From positions 682,001 through 746,000 of the forward strand of contig JARKIF010000024.1 of NCBI GenBank assembly GCA_029378245.1: DNA of 64,000 nucleotides, in the 5' to 3' direction. The notes beneath the pieces were generated by a model. It was not told the origin of the DNA. It did no database searches and saw only the letters and a list, made by a program, of their open reading frames with translations. The translations under genes and the position numbers were made by a program. Source of the stretch: Roridomyces roridus (lineage: Eukaryota; Basidiomycota; Agaricomycetes; Agaricales; Mycenaceae). Below are positions 63,586-64,000 of this stretch, piece after piece. The first letter of the stretch is position 1; every line of letters begins with the position of its first letter.

Positions 63586-64000
63586 TCACCTAGACACCGG
63601 CGGCGACAGAGTGTATTTCGAGAGATAGTCCGAGTCTTTGGAGGGAACAGTGGTAGGGGAGGTGTCGAATACCTGCGGAGTCAGTGGCACCGGAACGGCG
63701 GGGGAATCACGATTTGTGACCCAATGGCCTGGTAGTTCGCACATCAGCGATACTGGGGCCGGCGGAGCGATGTACGCGCCGCCAGAGGCATACTCCTGCT
63801 GCTGATCATACCCAGACGACCACTGAGCGTATACCGTATTGGGTGATTGTGCGAGACCAGGCGGATGACGAAGGGGGTGTGAAGATGAAGATGAATGCTG
63901 CGCGTAAGCAAGACCTTCGCCTGCAGCCTTCTCGTAGTCGTCCGCCTCGATGGCGCGTCGGGCTGCATCAGGGATGAATGCACCCGCGACGTCCATCTCA
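63586..64000 (-). CDS. partial gene, C-terminal part of an unidentified protein
   Basis: The minus frame is open from the window edge: AGAFIPDAARRAIEADDYEK, then LAYAQHSSSSSHPLRHPP and Gln/Tyr/Pro-rich sequence to SPPVSR and TGA 63586. It has the look of the low-complexity tail of a larger protein that continues beyond the window; I cannot tell the family. An internal Met (63996) is unlikely to be the true start. Confidence 0.5.
   Translation of the reverse strand, partial: EMDVAGAFIPDAARRAIEADDYEKAAGEGLAYAQHSSSSSHPLRHPPGLAQSPNTVYAQWSSGYDQQQEYASGGAYIAPPAPVSLMCELPGHWVTNRDSPAVPVPLTPQVFDTSPTTVPSKDSDYLSKYTLSPPVSR

Overview
The window is nuclear DNA of a filamentous basidiomycete, most likely an Agaricomycete. 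Genes are split by many short GT-AG introns (about 45-80 nt). Several families typical of that class are present: a DUF6699 protein, a lineage-specific kinase-like family, a Tri5-type sesquiterpene synthase, chromovirus and Copia retroelements, and intron-bearing tRNA genes. I cannot name the species. Exon boundaries are my own reading of splice consensus and frame continuity.

Layout. 0.5-6.7 kb: an aminoglycoside-phosphotransferase-like protein (-), a secreted Cys-rich protein built as an internal duplication (+), and a secreted FAD-linked oxidase (-). 6.7-15 kb is gene-poor: tRNA-derived repeats, a fold-back element, and a broken copy of the dehydrogenase/terpene-synthase pair (12.3-13.3 kb). 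15-23 kb: DUF6699 protein, degraded BTB gene, F-box-like gene, tRNA-Gly and a FAR-17a/AIG1-like membrane protein. 25.5-30 kb: a secreted protein with G-N-I repeats and a young non-autonomous LTR element holding a nested hAT-type MITE. 31-40 kb: a Zn2Cys6 factor, a gag-like/IFI6-27-like fusion, tRNA-Ile, a GNAT acetyltransferase whose intron holds a young gag-only Copia element, and a metacaspase pseudogene. 40-45 kb: hAT transposase debris, an inverted-repeat element, a truncated chromovirus and tRNA-Val. 47-55 kb: an intact SDR and an intact terpene synthase in convergent orientation, then rearranged extra copies, a tRNA-like array and a GT15 mannosyltransferase. 55-64 kb: an old yellow enzyme, APC11, a kinase-like gene with a hAT MITE at a splice acceptor, and the 3' end of one more gene.

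How the genes may work together. The terpene synthase, SDR, old yellow enzyme and perhaps the FAD-linked oxidase would suit a small sesquiterpenoid pathway of cyclisation followed by redox tailoring. Co-function is inference. What the sequence shows directly is that the convergent SDR/synthase pair was copied at least three times within 42 kb and that only one copy is intact.

Main points of interest: (1) duplication and decay of the SDR/synthase pair, including a synthase copy split by a local inversion; (2) two transposons sitting in introns where the splice signals survive, one at a branch point and one whose target-site duplication copies the 3' splice site; (3) several tRNA-derived repeat families.
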